The notes below the pieces were generated by a model. That model worked only from the letters and a program-made list of their open reading frames with translations. It was not told the origin of the DNA and searched no databases. A DNA stretch of 64,000 nucleotides from Primula veris (Eukaryota > Streptophyta > Magnoliopsida > Ericales > Primulaceae): the NCBI GenBank assembly GCA_963682055.1, contig OY821744.1, positions 29,302,967 through 29,366,966 of the forward strand. The letters are read 5' to 3'. A program made the position numbers and the translations under genes. This document shows, in pieces, positions 54,430-64,000 of the stretch; positions within the stretch are counted from its first letter, which is position 1; the number at the start of each line of letters is the position of its first letter.

Positions 54430-55310
54430 AATTTTACCTTTACACATAATATATGTCATGTAATTGGGTTTTATAATGACCCAAACAAGATAGTAATATA
54501 TCGCTTAGTTTCCAAAAAAAAATGCGTTCATGTCATTTTTGTTTGATAAAAAAAATGTGGACACATGCGCCTTTTTTTGTTGCGGGATTGCTAATCCCGG
54601 TACTATGAGTCCTATGAGATTACAATGGTATTAGAAATGATGGTAGTATTTGTAATCCCGTGAACAAATCACATTGATTGTTTTTTTGAATAAAGGTGTA
54701 ATCGAACTATTTTTTAAATTTTACAATTTTACCCGTTCTTTCAACAAATTTAAACAATCTTGTATGTATCACATATAAAATAAGAATCACTATTTATATA
54801 TAAATATTATATATATGTAACTAATATATTGAAATAATAAAAATCATATCTGTATTACATATTTATATTTTTTTTATTAAATAATATAATATAAATATAA
54901 ATATTATATTATATACAAATAATATATATTAATAATATATAATAATAAAACTATTTGAGTGTAAAAATAATGTTACGCAATTTATACTCTCCTTATCTTA
55001 CCAAAAAAATCGTAATTTCAACTTTTAACACATTGCAGTGTTATTATATTGAACTATTTTAATGATATGCAACACATAAGCCTGTTTTTCTCTTTTTATA
55101 TTAATGATTAAATTAACAGATTGAACTTTTAACCAGCGGAACAAATCTTTGATCTTGATCAATTTGTTTACTAAATGATCTCTAAATATTTTTTCACTTT
55201 ATAGTAATTAACAAAACGAATATGAATCAAACACTAAACGAGCCAACCAAGATTTTTCATGAATTATTTATCTCATTATCAACTATTTTTGTTGAGAAAT
55301 TTTCTATTTA
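54430..55310. other. AT-rich intergenic, possible MITE at 54,583-54,668
   Basis: GCGGGATTGCTAATCCCGGTACTA and the roughly inverse TAGTATTTGTAATCCCGTGAAC may be ends of a small element. The rest is (AT)-rich, no gene. Confidence 0.3.
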
Positions 55311-55319
55311 ATTTTCAAC

Positions 55320-55570
55320 TATCACGCCTTTTCGATTTAGTAATTATAGAGCCAATTTCTTGATTATTATATTAAACTTTTGAAAAATAAATAAATTTGT
55401 GAACTTCCGTCCAAATTAATGGAGAAATGTGACGTCTTTAGACATTTTCTGCTATCATTAATGGTAAAATAATAATTTCACTATTAAATCATCTGAAATG
55501 GTTAGATTAGATTCAAATCTTGAATATAGAAGGAAAAATCAAAACCATTAGATCAAATAATCCACGATAC
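55320..55570. repeat. Diverged duplicate, copy 1 (partner 56,140-56,390)
   Basis: Shared blocks in order: TTTAGTAATTATA/CTTAGTATATTG, TCTTGATTATTATA, AAACTTTT, CCGTCCAAATTAA, ACCATTAGATCAAAT and ATAACYARA. Copies are diverged; the partner is separated by the promoter-like duplicate and a TRIM LTR. Confidence 0.5.
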
Positions 55571-55629
55571 TATAACTAAATAATTTATTTATTTCACTGC
55601 CCCAAAACCACCATCTCCAACGTATACTT

Positions 55630-55960
55630 CTCTAACAGTCTTTTGGAATGTTAGAGCAAAATGCTTCTCTTATACAGATAATTTGACTACTTTAACCTAA
55701 TCTAAAACTTTTACCACCCCTTTGTTTTAATTTGGTTCATGTTTTTTTTTGTTGATTTTTCACACCAAATCTGAAATTGATGAAAAAGGATGATGGCGAA
55801 AATCCATCTAGCTAGCCACTATTAATTGAATAAAGTTAAACCATTTTTTTTTACATTTTCAAACGAAATAATAGAATTATATTAACATAATCATTCATTA
55901 CCACATTTGTTACATAATATATTTTATGAATGTAATCACATCTCCATATAAAGTTATTAT
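55630..55960. repeat. MYB upstream duplicated block, distal copy
   Basis: Partner of 53,870-54,100. The homology continues to TTATATTAACATAATCATTCATTACCACATTT...TTTTATGAATGTAATCAC, matching 54,350-54,410 of the proximal side, so the full duplicated unit is ~350-550 bp. Confidence 0.6.
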
Positions 55961-56010
55961 TAATTATTAATTAGTGAAAGTCGCCCATCATACTAAAAGG
56001 CTGTTCCGCT

Positions 56011-56138
56011 CTGATACCATATTGAAACCGCTCTGATACCATCACTAAAAATCCTTCTAATAGGGAATGAGATGAGCTTAATTATATTAATAATAGACTA
56101 TAACAATGTTCAAGCAATGTGGGATAATAATTCTAACA
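56011..56138 (-). mobile_element. TRIM 5' LTR with duplicated primer binding site
   Basis: On the minus strand an LTR-like start TGTTAGAATTATTATCCCAC (56,138) runs ~95 bp to AGTGA, followed at once by TGGTATCAGAGCGG, the initiator Met-tRNA primer binding site. The same site recurs ~20 bp further on (GATACCA at ~56,017-56,023 and ~56,037-56,043 on plus). No second LTR was found, so it is a partial TRIM. Confidence 0.55.
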
Positions 56139-56139
56139 C

Positions 56140-58530
56140 ACGTTTTTACGACTTAGTATATTGTTCTACCGTTGTCTTGATTATTATACGAAACTTTTCA
56201 CTTTTTCAGATTTGAACACATCTGTCCAAATTAAACACAAGAAATCATTAAACATTATTCTCAATCATCAAGTTGGTCAATTCACTTTTAAATCACCTAA
56301 AACCATTAAAATATATCCAAATGCAGGATATGAAGGAAAAAAAACAAATCATTAGATCAAATCCAACGAATATAACCAGAACAATAATTGAAAATTTTCA
56401 AAATAATTAATACATTATATTAGAAGTTTCAACAAATACCCATATACGCATACACACACATAGGCCCGATTTTAGCCCAAGTTGGGCAAACCCGAATTTT
56501 GGGCCTCCAAAAATTCGAATATTTTATGGGCAATAGAAAAAATATATTATGATTCGATATTTTTTACTATTATTACCCTGCTAGCACACCTGCAGTATTT
56601 CATCACTTACGATTTTCTTTTCATCTCAATCTAAAAAATTATTCACACAAAATAGATTAATTCGGCATCTTTTTGTTTAATTTCTTGCAACGTAAAATTC
56701 TTATCAATACACATCAATGGAATGCCCCCCTGGCTATAAATTTCCATATAAAGAGCACGATGAGCATAAATACTCTTTTTAACTTCTATTCGCATAGACC
56801 GGATATCTTTTATCAGAAACCGGAGAAAGACACGACAATTTTTTGCAATAAATTCCCAACGAAAAATACATAGTATTCTTTCTTTTCTATCGAATCAATC
56901 ATTAACCACTACCTACATTATTCCATAAAAAATCTCTCATTTATGGTCAAACCACAACTGAACTCGAAGCTACAATCACATCTGATTGAATCTTTATCTA
57001 AAAATTATTTTATTGGTCATTGTACAATTAGTTAGAGGTAATCTTTCACTCCGAAAACCACCATCTTCAACGTATATTTCTCCACATGCCTCCATTATTA
57101 CCGTAAATGTCACATAATTCTTTATTTCAGTTTTGTTTCCAGTTCGTAATTACAAACAATTATCTCCAATGATGATATACGTTCCTATCCTATTAAATTA
57201 TAAAATTGTCTATTTTTTATGCTTGTTAGGAGTTTGAATACAAATTTACCATGTTATACATCAAAATGTAATATTTTTTTGTGTTTATGACTTGCTAGTT
57301 AGTGGCTTGTACTAGCATTTGTTTCCCCTTTTCTGTAATATATTTTTTACTTTCAAAATTTTTTGTTTGGAATTGTAAATAAACCCAAGTAGAACCTGAA
57401 TGGTGGGTTCTATTCAAGTCGTTGTAGTTAATTGGAATTAAATTGACCAGTCCATAAGTTCACAATAGAAACATTATTATTATTATTAATTTTGAAACAA
57501 TTAAAAAATCTGGACCATTTCTTGATTTGTTCGTATCATCCAAATTAATTAGGATGAAAAATCAATTGTTAATATGTAACATATATGAAATTTAATTGAG
57601 TGAATGTCTCATATCCAAATTAATTAGGCATAAGTGCTCAATCTCAACACAAGCTCATCCTCTCTTTGTGTCGGAGCCAGGAACTTTTCTGAGGGGGATT
57701 CAAGGTAATTTTTTTTATCCAGGCTTAAAGTCTCCTTACGTATAGTAGAAAATATGGACATAATCCATAAAACAATTAGTGTAACATAAGGATCACATAT
57801 ATTAAAATCAATGAAAAAAGTACATCATTATTACGTGATTCTATATTATGCACCAACATTTTAAGCAACCGAAGTCAGTGAATACAATGCGATTCAAGAA
57901 GCTGCATTAGGACAGATCGATCTTCTCTAAGAGATACATATACTAACAACTCTGACCATTCAAAATATTAAGGTATTATGTTCAGATTTCTTTGAGGCTT
58001 TCCGATTCTCAACCAAAGACTTTACTAATGAACCACTCATACATATATGGAAAGATAGCTAAATGAATTAATCCCGACCAGACGACGGGAACACAAAATG
58101 AGAAAATAAAGTTTGAAGGGTGTGAAACCAATTCAATGTCTTGCATTGCAAAGTATTTCTTCACTTTATCCTAAAAATAATTGTTTCATGACTTCAAATA
58201 GAAAAATTAGGATGAAAAATCAATTGTTAGAAGCAATACGACAACTTGTATAAATGTAAATAATTAAAAGAACAGTTGGTGTCCAGTTATAAAAAAAAAC
58301 AAGGCACATCAATAAGTATACATGTACCGGAAATAAACAAGTATATTATCACAACCGCTGCTCAATTTAAAAAAATTATCACAGCCGCAGCTCAAATTAA
58401 AAAAAATCCTGCGACATTTAAAGAATCATAAAACCTAACCTTGTCATTTGTTTTTTGTTGGAGAATCATGGTTACAAAATCCAACAAATTGAAGATAAAA
58501 ATAAATAAATATATAACCAATCAATAAACC
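56140..58530. other. AT-rich intergenic, old repeats
   Basis: Contains the partner duplicate of 55,320-55,570 (56,140-56,390). A repeated phrase AAAACCACCATCTYCAACGTATA is seen here at ~57,055 and earlier at ~55,605. No gene or RNA recognised. Confidence 0.35.
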
Positions 58531-58539
58531 ATTAGCTAT

Positions 58540-58945
58540 GATACTCGGACACGCCAATTTTTTTAAAGAGTCGGACACGCGTTGGACATGACGAATCGTG
58601 TGTCCGACACGTTATATTGACTTGTTCGTTATAATTTGTCTTTTACCCACTTGGATAAGCATGTCGGATTTGGTTCAACGATAAATAGCATGACACGCAT
58701 CACTCAAAAAATGAGTTTAATTTGTAATTTTTTAACATTAAAACCATCTAAAATAACTTATAAAAATGTAGATTTGACATAAATATGTCAATTGACATAT
58801 TTGATAACACTTATATCAAAATAATACTATTGTGGTTTATTTGTTTAAATCGAAAAATATATCACGTATATGAAAAACATCATAAGTGTCTGTGTTGTGT
58901 CGGACACGCAAACTCGTGTTTGTGCGTCATAAACCATTAGGACAC
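58540..58945. mobile_element. Possible small element with GTGTCGGACACG repeats
   Basis: CTCGGACACGCC, GTCGGACACGCG and GTGTCCGACACG occur at the left (58,545-58,615), and GTGTCGGACACGCAAACTCGTG at the right (58,900-58,920). The outward-facing CGGACAC motifs resemble subterminal repeats of hAT-like MITEs. Target duplication not resolved. Confidence 0.35.
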
Positions 58946-59165
58946 ACGAATAGTTTTTTTTAGATATATATAGACAAATATCCGTCAAACAACAGATAAA
59001 CCCGATAAGTGGGCTCGTCAACATGGAGGGATTAGATCGCCTCTATGTAGTGTGTTAGAATATGTAGTGTATTATAATAGTAAAAACATGTTTTTTTTAT
59101 ATCAAGTGGCAATAATTGTAATTTTATAACTAATTTATGGTATATTAATAATTAATATCCAAAAT

Positions 59166-59191
59166 CCAGATGGGTCACGTGACCCATCTGG
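59166..59191. promoter_or_regulatory. 26-bp perfect palindrome centred on a CACGTG G-box
   Basis: The half-site CCAGATGGGTCAC is followed directly by its exact inverse, giving a perfect palindrome with CACGTG at the centre. A C/T-rich stretch (59,270-59,460, CTCTC and CCTCC motifs) follows that looks like a plant 5' leader, but no gene starts within the next 2 kb. Confidence 0.5.
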
Positions 59192-60090
59192 CCCCAACGT
59201 GGCTTCTCACTTGGACTGCTATCTATCAATCTCTTTATCTATCACTGTCTGTCCCAACAAAATCAGGTGAACGCCTATTTCTCCCGTTAACTCTCGCCCC
59301 TCTCATCCACCCACGATAACTCTCTCTTCTTTCACCTTTCACGCCTCCTCTTTCACGTTGCCTTCGTACGCCGTCTCCTCTACCTTCCTCCATTTCATTC
59401 GCCTCCTTTAATCTGACAAGAGCTATTACTCTATCGTCGTCTTATTCAATCTTTTATTCAATCGTTTAAAATGTTATTTTTTTCTATTTTAAACTTTTTT
59501 CCCTCTGATTATTGTTTGATTAGGTTGTATATGTACATATCTATGGGTATATATTTGTATTTTTCTTTTAAATTTTAAGCTAAAAGAGATTCAAATATGC
59601 AAACAAATTATTTTGAGTTTGTTTTGGAATTTTTTCTAGTGTATATGTACGTATTTATTTTAGTAAATATCACAAGTCGTGATAATTTACTATTTGGTAG
59701 AATTATTAAGCTTAAAAAACATATTAAAAAGTCACGAAAGTAATCTTTTATTTTTACTTGAATTTAATAAAGTTTGTGAGTGTGGATTTTGTCTTATAAA
59801 TTTTTTAAAAGGGGACCTAACACAAATTGCCCCCTAAAAGTATTTGAATAGTTATTAAGTCATTTTAGACAACTCTAATTGTTTTCTACTTATTTATGGA
59901 TTTTCTATTAATTCTTTGTTTTATGAGATATTTGGCGTTTATTTGTATTATACTAGGTAATGCGTTATTTTCAAGGCAAAACGAGAATTGGACGAAAATG
60001 AATATCCGAAACCGAGCCAACCCAAAGGTAGAAGATTAAAAAATAACCCAAAACATGTAAGAAGAAATTAGCTAATTTATATATGGGGAA
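59192..60090. other. Pyrimidine-rich stretch then AT-rich intergenic
   Basis: 59,270-59,460 is C/T-rich; the remainder is AT-rich with no ORF of note. Confidence 0.35.
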
Positions 60091-60091
60091 T

Positions 60092-60412
60092 ATATATGAA
60101 CACCATGAAAAACATCCATATGGGCATTTTTTTTTCAAAAACGCTCCAGATTAATGTAAATCTCCACGGTTTCACGACGGTAACACAAATATGCGTCTTT
60201 TTTTTTTTTTTTTTCTGAAATGCATAATGACATGTTTGAAATTTTTAAATTTTACCATAATTTCAAAAACATGTCATTATACATCTCGGAAAAAAAAAAA
60301 CAATACGCATATTTGTGTTCCCGTGGTGAAACCGTAGAGATTTGCATTAGCCAAATCTTGATTTGAAACGTTTTTACAAAAAAATTATCTAAGTTGATGT
60401 TCATATAACCTC
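60092..60412. mobile_element. Long-hairpin MITE, copy 2
   Basis: Same family and orientation as 35,055-35,390. Shared blocks are AACACCATRAAAAACA, AAAAACGCTCCA, AATCTCCACGGTTT, ATAATGACATG, TTTTTAAATTTTACCATAATTTC and TGATGTTCATATAAC. The arms pair around ~60,240-60,265. The left-arm T-run is longer here (T20 at ~60,200). Confidence 0.8.
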
Positions 60413-60779
60413 TCTCTTTATATAATTGGTTAGAGTAATAAAAATTTTAAATTTTTAGATTTGTATAGAGCTGTGTCTTATCATGACATCGTTGGTTAGA
60501 GTAATAAAAAGCTCAAATTGACCACATTATTAATATCCGGCAAAGAGAAAACGAAAAACATTGAGAGAGAGGGACAGAGTTTGGCTTAAAAATTCTATAA
60601 CATTTTTTTATTTGCTTTTATCTATGTTTTTTCTGTACTTAAATGTAACTTAAAATTGTAGCGGCTACAAAAGACAACTTGTCTCTCTAGAACCACGTGG
60701 TCATTTCATATAGGCGTGACAAACATACTTATCTTAGATGATTTAGTAAAAAAAATCTCTTTTTTTTATGATAAAATAT

Positions 60780-61010
60780 CACCAAACCTTACGTTTGTTG
60801 AAATTTGCAGTTTTTCTTAAAAGACCATCTTTTGGTGAAGACTGCTTTTTTGTTGAATAAAATCCGCTTTTTTATTAAAAAGGTCAATTAATTGATGAAA
60901 TAAGTCGGATTTTGGGTGAAAAATGCCATTTTTGGTGAAAGAATCTGTTTATTAGGTGAAAGGCTATTGTGATGAAAAAAGTGATTTTTGTAAGAAGACT
61001 ACTTAATTGG
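60780..61010. repeat. Irregular TTTTTGGTGAA-type tandem repeats
   Basis: Approximate 25-40-bp units containing TTTTGGTGAA or TTRGGTGAAA occur at ~60,831, 60,913, 60,933 and 60,953, with related TTGATGAAA/TGATGAAAAA phrases between. Non-coding. Confidence 0.4.
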
Positions 61011-61333
61011 ATAAAAAAAGTGATGAAAACTTCTTCTTTTTTTTTTTGGAAGAAATTATCTTTTGTGAGAAATTTGGGTTTCTTTAATTTTTATGCTTTT
61101 TCTTATTTTTGTTATTTTTTTTTAAAAAACTTTTTTTTTCTAAAATATGTTTTTGGATTTTTAGAGAGTGAAATGATGAGTTCAAAGTTTAGAAATGATA
61201 TTTTTGTAAATTAATTTATTTTTATTTTTTAAATGTTACTAGGGGATAGAAAGATAATTGGAAGTGTGGACTTTTGTGGATAAACTGATAAATTATGAAA
61301 AAATGTGATAAATATAGAATTAAGGGTAAATTT

Positions 61334-61412
61334 TGGATTGGTCCATGAAAACAAAAGTATTTAAGGATTGGTCCATGAAATTAAAACTAATTAAGGATTG
61401 GTCCATTTTCCC
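61334..61412. repeat. Three tandem copies of GGATTGGTCCAT
   Basis: GGATTGGTCCATGAAA-type units begin at ~61,339, 61,366 and 61,397, spacing 27-31 bp; the last runs into CTAACTAACC. Confidence 0.6.
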
Positions 61413-61429
61413 TAACTAACCAATAAAAA

Positions 61430-61644
61430 TGTAAAAAATCCAAAAAAATAAAAAAATTCCAGAAAATAAAAATACAAAAATGCAAAAATAAAAAAAATAT
61501 GAAAAAATGCAAAAAAAATTAAAAGAGGCGAAACCCCGAAAAAATATGATTTTTTTTTAAAAATCCCAAAAAATAAAAAAAAAATCTCATAAAATCAACA
61601 AAAATCTAAAATCAACAAAAATCCAAAAACGCAAAAAAAAAAAC
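61430..61644. repeat. A-rich low-complexity stretch leading into the palindrome array
   Basis: Repeated AAAAATSCAAAAAATAAAA-like phrases with short C/G interruptions, passing gradually into the first CAGTCTGAAC unit at ~61,645. Confidence 0.6.
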
Positions 61645-64000
61645 AGTCTGAACTATTTTAAATCATTTTAAAAACAGTCTGAACCATTTTAAGTCATTTT
61701 AAAAACAGTCTGAACCAAAAACAGTCTGAACCAAAAACAGTCTAAACTTTTTTAAGTCATTTTAAAAACAGTCTCAACTGTTTTTTTTTAAAAACAGTCT
61801 GAAATGTTTTTTTTTAAAAACAGTCCGAACTGTTTTTTTTTTAAAAACAGTCCCGACTGTTTTTTTTTAAACAGTCCGGACTGTTTTTTTTTAAAACAGT
61901 CCGCACTGTTTTTTTTTAAAACAGCCCGGACCGCACTGTTTTTTTTAAAACAGTCCGCACTGTTTTTTTTTAAAAACAGTCCGGACTGTTTTTTTTTTAA
62001 AACAGTCCGAACTGTTTTTTTTTCAAAACAGTCCGAACTTTTTTTTTTTCAAAACAGTCTGAACTGTTTTTTTCAAAACAGTCTGAACTTTTTTTTTAAA
62101 AAAACAGTCTGAACTGTTTTTTTAAAAACAGTCTGAACTATTTTTAAGTCATTTTAAAAACAGTCTGAACTATTTTAAAAACAGTCTGAACTGTTTTTTT
62201 TAAACAGTCGGAACTGTTTTTTTTTAAAACAGTCCGCACTGTTTTTTTTAAAACAGTCCGCACTGTTTTTTTTTAAAGCAGTCCGGACTGTTTTTTTTAA
62301 AAACAGTCCGGACTGTTTTTTTTTAAAAACAGTTAAAACAATCCAGACTGTTATTTTTTAAAACAGTCCGGACTATTTTTTTTTAAAACAGTGCGAACTG
62401 TTTTTTTTTTTAAAACAGTGCGAACTGTTTTTTTTTTAAAACAGTCCGGACTGTTTTTTTTTTAAAACAGTCCGGACTGTTTTTTTTAAAAAACAGTCCG
62501 CATTGTTTTTTTTTAAAACAGTGCGGACCGCACTGTTTTTTTTAAAACAGTCCGCACTGTTTTTTTTAAAAAACAGTCCGGACTGTTTTTTTTTTTAAAA
62601 ACAGTCCGGACTGTTTTTTTTTTTTAAAACAGTCCGGACTGTTTTTTTTTTAAAACAGTCCGAACTGTTTTTTTTTAAAACAGTCCGAACTGTTTTTTTT
62701 TCAAAACAGTCCGAACTGTTTTTTTTTAAAAACAGTCTGAACTGTTTTTTTTCAAAACAGTCTGAACTTTTTTTTTTAAAAAACAGTCTGAACTGTTTTT
62801 TTTTAAAAACAGTCTGAACTGTTTTTTTTAAAAACAGTCTGAACTTTTTTAAGTCATTTTAAAAACAGTCTGAACTATTTTAAAAACAGTCTGAACTGTT
62901 TTTTTTAAACAGTCTGAACTGTTTTTTTTTTAAAAAGTCCGGACTGTTTTTTTTAAAACAGTCCGCACTGTTTTTTTTAAAGCAGTCCGGACTGTTTTTT
63001 TTAAAAACAGTCCGGACTGTTTTTTTTTAAAAACAGTTAAAACAGTCCGGACTGTTATTTTTTAAAACAGTCCGGACTGTTTTTTTTGTTAAAACAGTCC
63101 GGACTGTTTTTTTTTAAAACAGTCCGGACTGTTTTTTTTTTTAAAAACAGTCCGGACTGTTTTTTTTTTTAAAACAGTGCGAACTGTTTTTTTTTTAAAA
63201 CAGTGCGAACTGTTTTTTTTTAAAAACAGTCCGGACTGTTTTTTTTTAAAAACAGTCCGCACTGTTTTTTTTTAAAAACAGTCCGCACTGTTTTTTTTTA
63301 AAACAGCCCGGACCGCACTGTTTTTTTTTTTTAAAACAGCCCGGATCGCACTGTTTTTTTTAAAACAGTCCGCACTGTTTTTTTTTTAAAACAGTCCGGA
63401 CTGTTTTTTTTTTACAAACAGTCCGGACTGTTTTTTTTTTTTAAAACAGTCCGGACTGTTTTTTTTTTAAAACAGTCCGCACTGTTTTTTTTAAAACAGG
63501 CAGGACCGCACTGTTTTTTTTAAAACAGTCCGGACTGTTTTTTTTAAAACAGTCCGCACTGTTTTTTTTTAAAAACAGTCCGGACTGTTTTTTTTTTAAA
63601 ACAGTCCGGACTGTTTTTTTTTTTTTAAAACAGTCCGGACTGTTTTTTTTTAAAACAGTCCGGACTGTTTTTTTTTCAAAACAGTCCGGACTGTTTTTTT
63701 TTCAAAACAGTCCGGACTGTTTTTTTTTTTTTTTAAAACAGTCCGCACTGTTTTTTTTTAAAACAGCCCGGACCGCACTGTTTTTTTTAAAACAGTCCGC
63801 ACTGTTTTTTTTAAAAACAGTCCGGACTGTTTTTTTTTTAAAAACAGTCCGGACTGTTTTTTTTTTTTAAAAACAGTCCGGACTGTTTTTTTTTTTTTTA
63901 AAACAGTCCGGACTGTTTTTTTTTTAAAAACAGTCCGGACTGTTTTTTTTTAAAACAGTCCGAACTGTTTTTTTTTAAAACAGTCCGAACTGTTTTTTTT
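61645..64000. repeat. Satellite-like array of palindromic units (core CAGTCCGGACTG), open at window end
   Basis: About 2.35 kb of ~24-33-bp units, each a CAG...CTG core between A4-5 and T7-12. The commonest unit, AAAACAGTCCGGACTGTTTT, is a perfect 20-bp palindrome. Variant cores are CAGTCTGAACTG, CAGTCCGAACTG, CAGTCCGCACTG, CAGTGCGAACTG and a longer GCCCGGACCGCACTG form (61,923; 63,305; 63,338; 63,765). A larger period of ~705 bp is visible: the marker TTTAAGTCATTTTAAAAACA recurs at 62,143 and 62,848, and AACAGTTAAAACA at 62,329 and 63,034. The left margin is made of CAGTCTGAAC units with AAGTCATTTT spacers. The 102-codon ORF at 61,804-62,112 (KNSPDCFF repeats) is an artefact. Confidence 0.95.

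Noticed and set aside
61804..62112. 102-codon ORF with KNSPDCFF repeats
   Set aside because: It is the translation of the palindrome array in one frame. Its periodicity is that of the DNA repeat and there are no coding or promoter signals.
1..64000. tRNA genes, CRISPR arrays, bacterial-type operons
   Set aside because: None seen. The genome is plant nuclear; the only tRNA-related sequences are retroelement primer binding sites.

Overview
The window is eudicot plant nuclear DNA. It is AT-rich, has interrupted genes with GT-AG introns, and is dense in LTR retrotransposons and MITE-like elements. The recognisable genes are plant families: a UGT glucosyltransferase, a TSP9-like thylakoid phosphoprotein, a GONST-type GDP-mannose transporter and a MYB98-like R2R3-MYB. 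A decayed plastid ycf2 insert is also present. The species cannot be fixed from the sequence.

Layout. 1-5,000: nested inverted-repeat elements, two sibling MITEs, hAT-like simple-sequence elements and one unrecognised decayed coding fragment. 5,088-19,911: a retrotransposon cluster built around a broken copy of the UGT gene. Copia A (+ strand, 3' end only) abuts a duplicate of the UGT promoter. Copia B (- strand, 7.35 kb, both LTRs, target duplication AAGGA) sits in the 5' leader of the UGT pseudogene. That pseudogene carries a frameshift and a nonsense codon, and is fused after about 230 codons to the gag of truncated copia C. Copia C in turn carries a Cassandra TRIM with three LTRs containing 5S rRNA-like sequence (target duplication GCCAG). 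22,088-23,792: the intact two-exon UGT paralogue (456 aa), the source or sister of the pseudogene.

24,000-39,300: a probable retroelement remnant; a small Josephin-like gene (28,449-28,787) with a MITE in its leader; the TSP9-like gene (29,895-30,191, -); a run of MITEs, including a long hairpin family that recurs at 60.1 kb; a decayed reverse-transcriptase-associated fragment; and a non-autonomous hAT-like element with an 8-bp target duplication.

39,600-46,400: the GONST gene. Nine coding exons join in frame to 396 codons. Its presumed 5' leader is a complex tandem duplication in which a 46-47 nt exon-like block bounded by splice-like signals occurs three times. 46,600-49,700: a foldback TRIM-like element, the ycf2 insert and a possible orphan exon. 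51,261-53,577 (-): the R2R3-MYB gene (411 aa, three exons), whose upstream flank is duplicated 1.7 kb further on. 54,400-61,600: AT-rich repeats, a TRIM LTR, a 26-bp perfect palindrome around a G-box and the second hairpin MITE. 61,645-64,000 (window edge): a satellite-like array of short palindromes (core CAGTCCGGACTG between A and T runs) with a larger period near 705 bp.

The genes do not form a pathway; they are ordinary housekeeping or developmental genes separated by mobile DNA. The least ordinary structures are the palindrome array, the three-LTR Cassandra nested in a retrotransposon-UGT fusion, and the triplicated leader exon of the GONST gene. Exon joins were made by eye from reading frame, splice signals and family knowledge. 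No alignments, searches or expression data were available.
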